36,245 nucleotides of DNA from Sediminibacterium sp. (GTDB taxonomy: Bacteria > Bacteroidota > Bacteroidia > Chitinophagales > Chitinophagaceae), in NCBI GenBank assembly GCA_028687975.1, contig JAQTZD010000014.1, positions 1 to 36,245 of the forward strand, written 5' to 3'. Of this stretch, positions 1 to 9,410 are shown piece after piece. Made by a program: the position numbers and the translations under genes. Below the pieces are notes generated by a model that did not search any database, was not told where the DNA came from, and saw only the letters and a list, made by a program, of their open reading frames with translations. The stretch's first letter is position 1, and each line of letters starts with the position of its first letter.

Positions 1-1
1 A

Positions 2-715
2 ACCAAAGAATTCTCTATCCAGAGCGGTGTAAACAGAACTACTGTTGGATTACCAATTGGTTACTTCTATGGTTACATTGTAGAAGGTATTTATCAGTCT
101 TATGCAGATAAACTGTCTTCTCCTGTAAATACAGAATTCTCTTACGGTCCTGGTGATCTGAAATACAAGGATGTGAACGGAGACGGTAAAATCAATACTG
201 CCGACAGAACCATGATCGGTAACCCAACTCCGGACTTCACTTATGGTGGTACCATCAGTCTGAAGTACAAAAACCTCGATTTCAGTGTAGACCTGGGTGG
301 TGTATACGGAAACGAAGTGTTCAGAAACTGGGGTGGTACAGAATCTCCATTCCAGCGTGTGAACTATGCTAAGTTTAAAGTGAACAGATGGCATGGTGAA
401 GGAACTTCCAACTGGGATCCGATTCTGGCACAGGATCACCGGATCAACTACGAAGCTTCTACATACAACATCGAAGACGGTAGCTACTTCCGGATCAGAA
501 ACATTCAGTTAGGTTATAATTTATCTTCTGCAATGCTTGCAAAAGCCAAGATCAAAAATGTAAGAGCATTTGTGAACGTGCAGAACTTAAAAACATGGAA
601 GAACAACTCCGGATATACATCTGAATTTGGTGGATCTGCGATCTCTTTCGGTATGGATAACGCCGGCGGTGCAATTCCGGTGGCTACCACTTTTGGGTTA
701 AATGTAACTTTCTAA
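2..715 (+). CDS. SusC/RagA-family TonB-dependent outer membrane transporter, C-terminal fragment (5' truncated by the window edge)
   Basis: Frame open from base 2 (TKEFSIQSGVNRTTVGLPIGYFYGYIVEGIYQ...), with 'DVNGDGKINTADRTMIGNPTPDFTYGG' typical of SusC C-termini; immediately followed by SusD. Confidence 0.93.
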   Translation, partial: TKEFSIQSGVNRTTVGLPIGYFYGYIVEGIYQSYADKLSSPVNTEFSYGPGDLKYKDVNGDGKINTADRTMIGNPTPDFTYGGTISLKYKNLDFSVDLGGVYGNEVFRNWGGTESPFQRVNYAKFKVNRWHGEGTSNWDPILAQDHRINYEASTYNIEDGSYFRIRNIQLGYNLSSAMLAKAKIKNVRAFVNVQNLKTWKNNSGYTSEFGGSAISFGMDNAGGAIPVATTFGLNVTF

Positions 716-736
716 GAAAAATAAATTATTTCTAAT

Positions 737-2245
737 ATGAAAAAGAATATAAAACTACTTTTCACGATGCTGGCATTATCGTCTATGATAATGATGCTGG
801 CGGGTTGTCAGAAATTTTTGGACAGGAAACCCCTGACCGCCACATTGGACGATCTGAATCAGGGCGGACTGGAAGGCCAGATCTATGGCTTGTACAGTAA
901 CCTGAGAGGAAGCGCCGGATTTACCAGCATTCCCTGGACTGCCATGCACGATTTCAGATCCGATGATTCTGAAAAAGGTTCCGATCCTTCCGATGGCGCT
1001 GAGTGGGTTGCACCATTCGATCGTTATCAGTATGTAAAGGACCTTTGGGCTTCCAACACTTACTGGGATGATCACTACTCTTTGATCAACCTGGCGAATA
1101 CTGCTATCCAAACGGCCGATTCTTTGAAGCTTACTGATGCAGCTTCTCAGATCAACGTAGCTGAGGCCAGATTCTTCAGAGCCATGTCTTATTTTGACTT
1201 GGTAAGAACCTTTGGTGATGTTCCTAAAATCGACTTCAGAATTTACAATGCAACTCAGGCAAATATTGTCAAGTCTCCTGCTTCTGCCATCTATGCGCTG
1301 ATTGATGCCGACCTTACTTTTGCGGCTGCTAATCTTCCGCTCGTTTGGGGCAATCAGTATCCAGGCAGATTAACCAGTGGCGCTGCAAAAACATTGCATG
1401 CCAAGGCGCACCTGTTTCGTGGTAACTGGGCGCAGTCTCTTGCACTTTCCCAGCAGGTAATTGCTTCTGGTGCTTATTCCCTGTACAGCAGCTACTATGG
1501 TATCTTTAAAGATGCCGGTGAAAACAGCAGCGAGTCTATCTTCGAAATTCAGGCCTATGTTAGCCCGAACGGATCTATCCGTAACGGCTGTGTTTACGCT
1601 ACTACACAAGGTGTACGTGCATCCACTGCAAGTGGCTGGAACCTGGGTTGGGGTTGGAATACACCTACCGATAACCTGGTTGCGGCTTATGAAGCCGGTG
1701 ACGTAAGAAAAGGCTCTACCATTCTCTTCTCCGGTCAGTCAGATGATCCTTCTACCGGTGGATACGGACGCGTGTTGCCTGCTTCTACCTTCGATGTGCC
1801 TGCAGGTCCGTTGCCAAGAAAATACTGGAACAAGAAAATCTATGCAGATCCTGCTTACCGTGCTTCTACCGGTTTGTCCGATAACCCTGAGTGGATCAAC
1901 AAGCGCGTATTGCGTTATGCAGACGTGGTGCTGATGGCCGCTGAGTGTATGAACGAACTGGGCTCCGGAACAACAGCGCTTCCTTTGGTAAACTCTATTC
2001 GCAGCCGTGCTGGTCTTGCAGCAATTGCTTATACCGATCAGGCTCAATTGCGTGCTGCTATTAAGCAGGAGCGCCGAGTAGAGTTTGGTGTGGAAGGCGA
2101 GCGTTTCTTTGATCTGGTGAGATGGAATGATGCGGTTACTGTACTGGGTCCTTTGGGTTATACCAACAAGGCCAGATTCTATCCTATACCTCAGCCTGCG
2201 ATCGATAAATCCGGTGGTAAGCTGGTACAGAATCCAGAATGGTAA
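737..2245 (+). CDS. SusD/RagB-family nutrient-binding outer membrane lipoprotein
   Basis: Lipobox MLAGC; 'AEARFFRAMSYFDLVRTFGDVP', 'RYADVVLMAAE', 'ERRVEFGVEGERFFDLVRW' are SusD hallmarks; directly downstream of SusC. Confidence 0.97.
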   Translation: MKKNIKLLFTMLALSSMIMMLAGCQKFLDRKPLTATLDDLNQGGLEGQIYGLYSNLRGSAGFTSIPWTAMHDFRSDDSEKGSDPSDGAEWVAPFDRYQYVKDLWASNTYWDDHYSLINLANTAIQTADSLKLTDAASQINVAEARFFRAMSYFDLVRTFGDVPKIDFRIYNATQANIVKSPASAIYALIDADLTFAAANLPLVWGNQYPGRLTSGAAKTLHAKAHLFRGNWAQSLALSQQVIASGAYSLYSSYYGIFKDAGENSSESIFEIQAYVSPNGSIRNGCVYATTQGVRASTASGWNLGWGWNTPTDNLVAAYEAGDVRKGSTILFSGQSDDPSTGGYGRVLPASTFDVPAGPLPRKYWNKKIYADPAYRASTGLSDNPEWINKRVLRYADVVLMAAECMNELGSGTTALPLVNSIRSRAGLAAIAYTDQAQLRAAIKQERRVEFGVEGERFFDLVRWNDAVTVLGPLGYTNKARFYPIPQPAIDKSGGKLVQNPEW

Positions 2246-2281
2246 GATTAATTGTTCAACAACTCGTTATCAAAAAAAAAT

Positions 2282-3130
2282 ATGACAATGATTAAAAATA
2301 TATTCAGAAGTACATCAGCTTTATTGCTGGTATCTTCAATGGCAATCGTGGGTTGTCAGAAAATGGATCATCCGGCTCTCGGCGCTTATGCTAAAGATGC
2401 CAACCAGCCAGGTGGACCGCTGAAATTCTATGCTGCATTGGATGGGACTACTACAGATCCGTTGATGAATGCGGTAGACAGTATCAGGGCCAACTTCCCG
2501 AGCTCTGTTACCATGACGTCTATTGCCGGTATTTCCGGAAAGGCCCTGAATGGCAACGGTTCTCAAATGCTGAAGTACGTTAAGCCCAACGACTTTGTTG
2601 CCAATGCAAAAAGTTTCACAGTGGCTTTCTGGATCAAGCGCAATGGTATGCCTGTTGGAGAAGCTGAATTTCCATTCAGTATTTCTTCTTCCAACGGTCA
2701 CTGGGCAGGAACATCTATGTTCCTCCTGTTCGACCATGCAGGTTCAGGTGCAACTGATGCCCTGGCTGTGATGAAATTTGTAATGGTTGATAAAACCGGC
2801 GCAGATACCTGGCTTACCTGGGAAGGAGGTAACAAAGTTGCCGGTATCCAGGACAACAGCTGGCACCACCTGGCATTTGTGTATGATGCCGCTACTTCCA
2901 AACTTACTTTGTATGTAGACGGTGTTGCAAATGCCAATGTTCCTCAGTGGGGTAGTCATGGCGATGCCAATATGGACGACTCCAAAGTAACCGGTCTGGT
3001 TATGGGTGGAAGACCTAAAGAAGACCTGGGCTGGGGAAGATCATGGACCGGCGGACTGGATCAATTCAGAATGTACAGCAAAGCACTGACTGCAACAGAA
3101 GTAGCAGCTTTGTTTAGCGGCAAACAATAG
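2282..3130 (+). CDS. LamG/concanavalin A-like lectin-domain lipoprotein (probable surface glycan-binding protein)
   Basis: Lipobox MAIVGC; 'SFTVAFWIKRNG...NSWHHLAFVYDAATSKLTLYVDG...GGLDQFRMYSKALTATEVAAL' is a Laminin_G_3 signature. ATG at 2282 preferred over the TTG at 2252. Confidence 0.88.
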   Translation: MTMIKNIFRSTSALLLVSSMAIVGCQKMDHPALGAYAKDANQPGGPLKFYAALDGTTTDPLMNAVDSIRANFPSSVTMTSIAGISGKALNGNGSQMLKYVKPNDFVANAKSFTVAFWIKRNGMPVGEAEFPFSISSSNGHWAGTSMFLLFDHAGSGATDALAVMKFVMVDKTGADTWLTWEGGNKVAGIQDNSWHHLAFVYDAATSKLTLYVDGVANANVPQWGSHGDANMDDSKVTGLVMGGRPKEDLGWGRSWTGGLDQFRMYSKALTATEVAALFSGKQ

Positions 3131-3156
3131 TTTTTTTAATTGGCAGTGATTTCACT

Positions 3157-3198
3157 AAACAAAGGGCTGAGCAGATTCTGTATCAGCTCTTTGTTTTT
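3157..3198 (+). terminator. Probable rho-independent terminator between the LamG lipoprotein and the FG-GAP gene
   Basis: AAACAAAGGGCTGA / TCAGCTCTTTGTTT arms (one G-U wobble), 12-nt loop, T-rich 3' side. Confidence 0.7.
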
Positions 3199-3214
3199 AC
3201 TATAACTGTATACT

Positions 3215-6200
3215 ATGTTTAACAGGAACCTGCTCATCCGCATTTTTTTATTGTTTGCAGCAGCTGCTGTATTCAACGTATCCTGCAGGAACAGGAAAAC
3301 CATGTTCACCCAATTGCCGGAATCCAAAACCGGTATTGCCTTTTCCAATAAGTTGGCGGCCAAAGAGGGGCTGAATATTTTATACTATCTCTACTATTAC
3401 AATGGGGCCGGAGTGGCCACCGGCGACATCAATAACGATGGACTGCCGGATATTTATTTTACTGCCAACGCCAAAGGCAAGAACAAACTTTACCTGAACA
3501 AGGGTAATTTTCAATTTGAAGACATTACCGATAAAGCCGGTGTGAAAGGTATTTCAGACTGGTGTACCGGTGTTACTATGGCCGATATCAATGCAGACGG
3601 ATTCCTGGATATCTATGTATCTACCGTATCGGGCAAATATGGTTTACAGGGCCACAACGAATTATACATCAACAACGGCCAAGGCGCTTTTAGTGAATCA
3701 TCTGCCCAATATGGGCTGAATACTTCCTGCCTGAGCACACAGGCTGCTTTCTTTGATTATGATCACGACGGCGATCTGGATTGTTATCTCCTGAATCAAT
3801 CCAGCAGGCCACATGCTAATATTGTAGATACCAGCAACCGTCGCAACTATGATTCGCTGGCAGGAGACCGGCTGTTCCGCAACGATGTTGCCACTACCGG
3901 AAAATTCACCGATGTATCTGCGGCTGCAGGAATTTACCAAAGCAACCTGGGTTACGGACTTGGACTGGCTGTGGCCGATATCAACAACGATGGATGGGAA
4001 GATATATACATCGGCAATGATTTTCATGAAAATGATTACTACTATGTAAACCAGCAGAATGGTTCCTTTAAAGAAGAAGGGGCTGCTCATTTCAGGCATT
4101 ACAGCCGTTTCAGCATGGGGAATGATGTAGCAGATTACAACAACGACGGTCAGTTGGATCTGGTTACGGCAGACATGCTCCCCCCGGACGAAAAACAACT
4201 AAAAACATATGGAAGCGATGAAAATCCGGACATCTATAAGGTGAAACTGGAAATGAATGGCTACCAGAAACAATATTCTAAAAACAATCTGCAAAGAAAC
4301 AATGGCAACGGAGTTTCTTTCAGCGAAACTGCCCTGTTCAGCGGTGTTGCTGCTACCGACTGGAGCTGGGGACCTTTGTTTGCCGACTTCGACAATGATG
4401 GCAACAAGGATTTATTCATCAGCAGTGGCATTGTGAAACGGGCACTGGACCTGGATTATATTCAGTATGTATCTGCGATGCAGGCGCAGCAAAAGCTGAA
4501 TACCACCAATAAGTACGATGACGAGCTGATTGCTAAAATGCCCGATGGCAGCGCCCATCCATTCCTGTTTAAAGGCAACGGACATCTTGTATTTGCAGAT
4601 GTAAGCGCCGATTGGGGAACTGCCGGCATGAAAGGATTTTACAACGGCGCTTCTTATGCAGATCTGGACGGGGATGGCCGCGTAGACATTGTGATCAATG
4701 CCATTGATGCCCCCGCTGTTATTCTGAAAAACAATACGCCCAATAACAATAGTATTGCTGTTGCTTTCAACGGCAACAATGCCAATAAAAACGGAATTGG
4801 TGCAAAAGTTTATCTGTTCAGTGGCGGCCAGTTACAATACCAGCAAATGATGCCCACAAGAGGATTCCAATCTGCTTCGGAACCGGTGCTTCATTTTGGA
4901 CTGAATAACCAAAAAAACATCGACAGCCTACTGGTGATATGGCCCGGACAACAGTATCAGGTGGTTAAAAACATTGCAGCAGGCAGCAAGTTGAAACTGA
5001 ATCAGTCGGATGCGGTTTCAGGATTTGATTACAATAAGTTTTTTCCTCCTGCACCTCCTTTACTGAAAAATATTACTGCGCAAACAGGCATTCAATGGAA
5101 GCATACTGAAAATGATTTCATCGATTACAACCGGCAATACCTGATACCGCACCAGCTCTCTGCCCGCGGGCCCAAACTGGCAGTGGGTGATGTAAACAAA
5201 GACGGCCTGGACGATTTATATGTTTGCGGTGCGTCCGGCCAGCCCGGACAACTGATGCTCCAGACTGCTGCCGGACAGTTTGTTGTATCCAATTCGGCTG
5301 TTTTTGCACCACAGGCTGCAGCTGAAGAAGTAGACGCGCTGTTCTTTGATGCCAATCAGGATTCCTGGCCCGACCTCTATGTGGTGAGCGGCGGAAACCA
5401 GTCCGACGACGGTAAGCCCGAGCTGGCCGATCATTTTTACCTGAACAACGGCAAAGGAAATTTCCGTTTATCCGACAACCAGATTCCAACCATACTGAAA
5501 AATAAATCATCGGTTAGCCGCATTGATTTTGACAAAGATGGTGATACCGATCTTTTTGTAAGCGGTCTTGCAGATGCACGTCAATACGGTATTGCTCAGC
5601 CGTCTTATCTGCTGGTGAATAAAGGCAATGCGGTATTTGCAATAGCAGACAGCGCTGTGATTAACCTGAACAATGCGGGAATAGCCACCAGTACTGCGGT
5701 AGCAGATTTAAACAAAGACGGATGGGATGACCTGATCCTGACAGGAGAGTGGATGCCGCTGAAAATATTCCTGAACCAGCGGGGGAAATTCAGCGAAACA
5801 GATATTCCTGCTTCCACCGGATTGTGGCAGTCTTTGTATACCACAGATGTGAACGGCGACGGATACACCGATATCCTGGCGGGCAACTGGGGACTCAACA
5901 ACAAACTGATTGCCGGAAAGAATGGTCCTGTAAAATTATACGTAAAGGATTTTGACCGCAACGGTACCATTGAACAGGTGATGTGCTATACGGTGGATGG
6001 AAAAGAATACAGTTTCCTGGCCAAGGACGAACTGGAAAGGGCGTTGCCCGTGTTGAAAAAAGCGTACCTGAAGTACGAGGAAGTGGCTGGTAAAACAGTG
6101 CAGTTTATGTTCTATGATCTGTTTAAGGATTACACAGAATTAAAAGCGGAAATATTGGGTTCAACCTGTTTCCTGAATAATGGGAAAGGTGGATTTCAAT

Positions 6201-6505
6201 CGATAACTTTACCAGCAGAAATGCAATTGGCGCCGATCTTTAGTTTTGCTTCCCTGGATGCAGGCAGCAACAAGGGTTTTATTGGAGTGGGTAACTTTTA
6301 CGGAGTTGGTCCTTATGAAGGACGCTATGATGCGCTGTTGCCTTCTTTCTTTTCTTTTGATCCTTCTGCCAAAGCGTTCCACAGTGGAGCCTCCCTGGCC
6401 GATGCAGACGGTGAAGTGCGGGATGCCAAATGGATACGGTATGCGGGATCGCGGAAAGCATTGGTGATAGCCAGAAGCAATGGGCCCTTATTATTTTATC
6501 AATAA
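3215..6505 (+). CDS. Large FG-GAP/VCBS-repeat lipoprotein with ASPIC/UnbV domain (CRTAC1-like), PUL-associated
   Basis: Repeated Ca-binding motifs (DINNDGLPDIYF, DYDHDGDLDCY, DFDNDGNKDLF, DLDGDGRVDIV, DVNGDGYTDI); ASPIC-like 'GIGAKVYLFSGGQLQYQQ...HFGLNNQKNIDSLLVIWPG'; lipobox-like FNVSC. Confidence 0.9.
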   Translation: MFNRNLLIRIFLLFAAAAVFNVSCRNRKTMFTQLPESKTGIAFSNKLAAKEGLNILYYLYYYNGAGVATGDINNDGLPDIYFTANAKGKNKLYLNKGNFQFEDITDKAGVKGISDWCTGVTMADINADGFLDIYVSTVSGKYGLQGHNELYINNGQGAFSESSAQYGLNTSCLSTQAAFFDYDHDGDLDCYLLNQSSRPHANIVDTSNRRNYDSLAGDRLFRNDVATTGKFTDVSAAAGIYQSNLGYGLGLAVADINNDGWEDIYIGNDFHENDYYYVNQQNGSFKEEGAAHFRHYSRFSMGNDVADYNNDGQLDLVTADMLPPDEKQLKTYGSDENPDIYKVKLEMNGYQKQYSKNNLQRNNGNGVSFSETALFSGVAATDWSWGPLFADFDNDGNKDLFISSGIVKRALDLDYIQYVSAMQAQQKLNTTNKYDDELIAKMPDGSAHPFLFKGNGHLVFADVSADWGTAGMKGFYNGASYADLDGDGRVDIVINAIDAPAVILKNNTPNNNSIAVAFNGNNANKNGIGAKVYLFSGGQLQYQQMMPTRGFQSASEPVLHFGLNNQKNIDSLLVIWPGQQYQVVKNIAAGSKLKLNQSDAVSGFDYNKFFPPAPPLLKNITAQTGIQWKHTENDFIDYNRQYLIPHQLSARGPKLAVGDVNKDGLDDLYVCGASGQPGQLMLQTAAGQFVVSNSAVFAPQAAAEEVDALFFDANQDSWPDLYVVSGGNQSDDGKPELADHFYLNNGKGNFRLSDNQIPTILKNKSSVSRIDFDKDGDTDLFVSGLADARQYGIAQPSYLLVNKGNAVFAIADSAVINLNNAGIATSTAVADLNKDGWDDLILTGEWMPLKIFLNQRGKFSETDIPASTGLWQSLYTTDVNGDGYTDILAGNWGLNNKLIAGKNGPVKLYVKDFDRNGTIEQVMCYTVDGKEYSFLAKDELERALPVLKKAYLKYEEVAGKTVQFMFYDLFKDYTELKAEILGSTCFLNNGKGGFQSITLPAEMQLAPIFSFASLDAGSNKGFIGVGNFYGVGPYEGRYDALLPSFFSFDPSAKAFHSGASLADADGEVRDAKWIRYAGSRKALVIARSNGPLLFYQ

Positions 6506-6533
6506 ATTATATACTTTGATAATACTCTCTTTT

Positions 6534-7961
6534 ATGCTTAAACAAACGCTCCTGCTCTGTTCTCCTCTGCTTTTCTGGAGCTGTGCAAAAAATAATTCAG
6601 ACGGATCGGGCACTGGTACAGTAACCCCTCCCGGCCAAACAGTATATCGTTGGGTAACCACCGGAGATCAGTCTTTACTGCTGAGCAAACAAACTGTGGT
6701 GCTGAATACAGGGAACCCTTCCAATACGGCCACCATGATTGATGTGGATACGGCCACGGTATATCAAACCGTTGATGGGTTTGGATACACCCTTACAGGA
6801 GGAAGTGCAGGGTTGATTAACCAGATGACTGCTTCGGCAAAAACTGGCCTGCTCAATGAACTGTTTGGCAAGGATGAGTCTTCCATTGGTGTAAGTTATC
6901 TGCGGATCAGTGTGGGCGCTTCTGATTTAAGCAGCAGGGTATTTAGTTACAACGATCTGCCTGCCGGACAAACCGATCCTGAACTCAACCGGTTTTCCCT
7001 TGCAGACGATACTACAGACCTGATTCCGGTAATGAAAGAAATCCTGGCCATCAATCCGAATATTAAAATCATGGCCAGCCCCTGGAGTCCGCCGGTATGG
7101 ATGAAGGATAACCAGAGCAGTATTGGCGGAAGCCTGCTTCCTGCCAATTATGGCGTGTATGCCAAATACCTGGTTCGGTATATTCAGGAAATGAAAGTAA
7201 AGGGTATCCCCATTGATGCACTCACCATTCAGAATGAACCTCAGCATGGCGGAAACAATCCCAGTATGCTCATGACGGCCTTTCAGCAGGCAGATTTTAT
7301 CAAGAATCACCTGGGGCCGCAGCTCCGTGCCGCAGGCATTGCCACCAAAATTGTTATCTGGGATCACAATTGTGATCATCCGGAATATCCCATTACCGTG
7401 CTGAATGATCCGCTGGCCAAACAATACATTGATGGTTCAGCATTTCACCTGTACAATGGTGATATCAGTGCACTTTCGCAGGTAAAGAATGCGCACCCCG
7501 ATAAAGCGCTCTATTTTACTGAGCAATGGACTGGTAAGAATGGCAGTTTCGACGGAGACCTGAAATGGCATATTAAAAATGTAATCATCGGTTCTATGAA
7601 GAACCACAGCAAAGTGGCACTGGAATGGAACCTGGCCAATGACCCGGCCTACGGACCACATACGCCGGGAGGTTGCACTGAGTGTAAAGGAGCACTGACC
7701 ATTTCCGGTTCAACCGTTAACAGAAATGTGGCCTACTACATTATTGCACATGCATCGAAGTTTGTTCCTGCAGGTTCTGTGCGCATATTCAGTACCGATG
7801 CCGGCAATATTTATACTGCTGCATTCATCACCCCTGCCGGAAAAAAAGTAGTTATTGTGCTGAACAACGGCCAGGCAGAAGAGGCTTTTAACATCCGCTT
7901 CAACGGTCGCTGGCTGCAATCCAGTTTGCCTGCAGGTGCTGTTGCCAGTTATGTAATTTAA
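6534..7961 (+). CDS. GH30-family glycoside hydrolase (lipoprotein)
   Basis: 'QTVDGFGYTLTGGSAGLI', 'MASPWSPPVWMKDN', acid/base 'TIQNEPQ', nucleophile 'LYFTEQW'; lipobox LFWSC. Start taken at ATG 6534 (MLKQTLLLC...); the 6480 start overlaps the upstream CDS. Confidence 0.9.
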   Translation: MLKQTLLLCSPLLFWSCAKNNSDGSGTGTVTPPGQTVYRWVTTGDQSLLLSKQTVVLNTGNPSNTATMIDVDTATVYQTVDGFGYTLTGGSAGLINQMTASAKTGLLNELFGKDESSIGVSYLRISVGASDLSSRVFSYNDLPAGQTDPELNRFSLADDTTDLIPVMKEILAINPNIKIMASPWSPPVWMKDNQSSIGGSLLPANYGVYAKYLVRYIQEMKVKGIPIDALTIQNEPQHGGNNPSMLMTAFQQADFIKNHLGPQLRAAGIATKIVIWDHNCDHPEYPITVLNDPLAKQYIDGSAFHLYNGDISALSQVKNAHPDKALYFTEQWTGKNGSFDGDLKWHIKNVIIGSMKNHSKVALEWNLANDPAYGPHTPGGCTECKGALTISGSTVNRNVAYYIIAHASKFVPAGSVRIFSTDAGNIYTAAFITPAGKKVVIVLNNGQAEEAFNIRFNGRWLQSSLPAGAVASYVI

Positions 7962-7973
7962 AAAAAATGTATC

Positions 7974-9401
7974 ATGATGAATAAAACTTTAGCTGTAGCC
8001 GGTCTTTCATTGTTGATGACCACAGCTGCATTTGCTCAAAACAAAAAAGTAACGGTTTATACAACCGCAGAAAACACAGATCTGAAACTGGCCAAGACCG
8101 CAACGGTTGAATTTAAACATATGGGGCAACCACTGGAAACCCAGGTTTGCGTATTTGTTGAGCCGGGTAAAACATTTCAGACCTATATGGGAGTTGGCGC
8201 TGCCATCACCGACGCATCTGCAGAAACTTTTGCCAAATTATCCAAACCACAGCAGGAACGTTTGCTGAAAGCTTATTTTGATAAAGAGGAAGGGATTGGT
8301 TATTCCATTATCCGGACCAATATCAACAGTTGCGATTTCAGCAGCGACCAGTACACCTATGTAAAAGAAGGCGACAAAGCGCTCAGCAGTTTTTCTATTG
8401 AGCACGACCTTAAATACAAGATTCCGATGATTAAGAAAGCCACTGCTGCTGCAGGTGGTAAAGTGCGCTTCTTTGCAAGCCCCTGGTCTCCTCCGGCCTG
8501 GATGAAAGACAACAACAATATGATGCAGGGTGGTAAGTTAAAGCCTGAGTATTTTCAAAGCTGGGCCAACTATTATACCAAATTCATCAAAGCCTACGAA
8601 AAAGAAGGAATGCCTGTATGGGGTATTTCCGTTCAGAATGAACCTATGGCTAAGCAGCGTTGGGAAAGCTGCATATTCACTGCAGAAGAAGAACGGGATT
8701 TTGTAAAAAACTACCTGGGACCAACCATGCATAAAGCAGGGTATGCTGCTAAAAAAATCATTGCCTGGGATCACAACAGAGACCTGATTTACCAGCGCGC
8801 ACAAACTTATTTTAACGATCCAGCAGCTGCCAAATACATCTGGGGTATTGGTTTTCACTGGTACGAAAACTGGAGCGGCGGAGACAATATGTACGACAAC
8901 GTAAGAAAAGTATACGAGTCTTTTCCTAACAAGAACATTTTCTTTACCGAAGGCTGTGTGGAAAAATTTGATTATGCCCGGATCAACGACTGGGCATTGG
9001 GTGAGCGTTATGGCAGATCCATGATCAATGATTTCAACAACGGTATGGTTGGATTCACCGACTGGAACCTGGTACTGGACGAAACCGGCGGTCCGAATCA
9101 TGCTTTGAATTTCTGCTTTGCACCTGTACACGGAAACCTTCAGCAGGATCAACTGATCTTTACCAATGCGTATTACTATATCGGTCATTTCTCCAAGTTC
9201 ATTGCCAACGGAGCAAAACGGGTGAGCGCAAGCGCCAGCCGAAGCCAGTTGCTGACCACCGCATTTAAAAACGGCGACGGTAAAACCGTAGTGATTGTGA
9301 TGAATCAGGCCAACACCTCCATTCCTTATTATTTATGGATCGATGGAAAAGCTGCTGAGATCACTGCATTGCCACGCTCCATGAGTACATTGATATTTTA
9401 A
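7974..9401 (+). CDS. Second GH30-family glycoside hydrolase (glucosylceramidase/beta-1,6-glucanase-like), SPI-type signal peptide
   Basis: 'QTYMGVGAAITDASAETFAKL', 'FASPWSPPAWMKDNNNMMQGG', 'SVQNEPMAKQRWESC', 'NIFFTEGC'; signal peptide ending AFAQ. Confidence 0.93.
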   Translation: MMNKTLAVAGLSLLMTTAAFAQNKKVTVYTTAENTDLKLAKTATVEFKHMGQPLETQVCVFVEPGKTFQTYMGVGAAITDASAETFAKLSKPQQERLLKAYFDKEEGIGYSIIRTNINSCDFSSDQYTYVKEGDKALSSFSIEHDLKYKIPMIKKATAAAGGKVRFFASPWSPPAWMKDNNNMMQGGKLKPEYFQSWANYYTKFIKAYEKEGMPVWGISVQNEPMAKQRWESCIFTAEEERDFVKNYLGPTMHKAGYAAKKIIAWDHNRDLIYQRAQTYFNDPAAAKYIWGIGFHWYENWSGGDNMYDNVRKVYESFPNKNIFFTEGCVEKFDYARINDWALGERYGRSMINDFNNGMVGFTDWNLVLDETGGPNHALNFCFAPVHGNLQQDQLIFTNAYYYIGHFSKFIANGAKRVSASASRSQLLTTAFKNGDGKTVVIVMNQANTSIPYYLWIDGKAAEITALPRSMSTLIF

Positions 9402-9410
9402 CCGAAAACT

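Noticed and set aside
6480-6533. Upstream start of the first GH30 at 6480
   Set aside because: Overlaps the preceding CDS and weakens the signal peptide; ATG at 6534 gives a clean lipoprotein signal.
8538-9188. 216-aa minus-strand ORF opposite the second GH30
   Set aside because: Overlaps catalytic motifs of GH30 on the other strand; no domain features.
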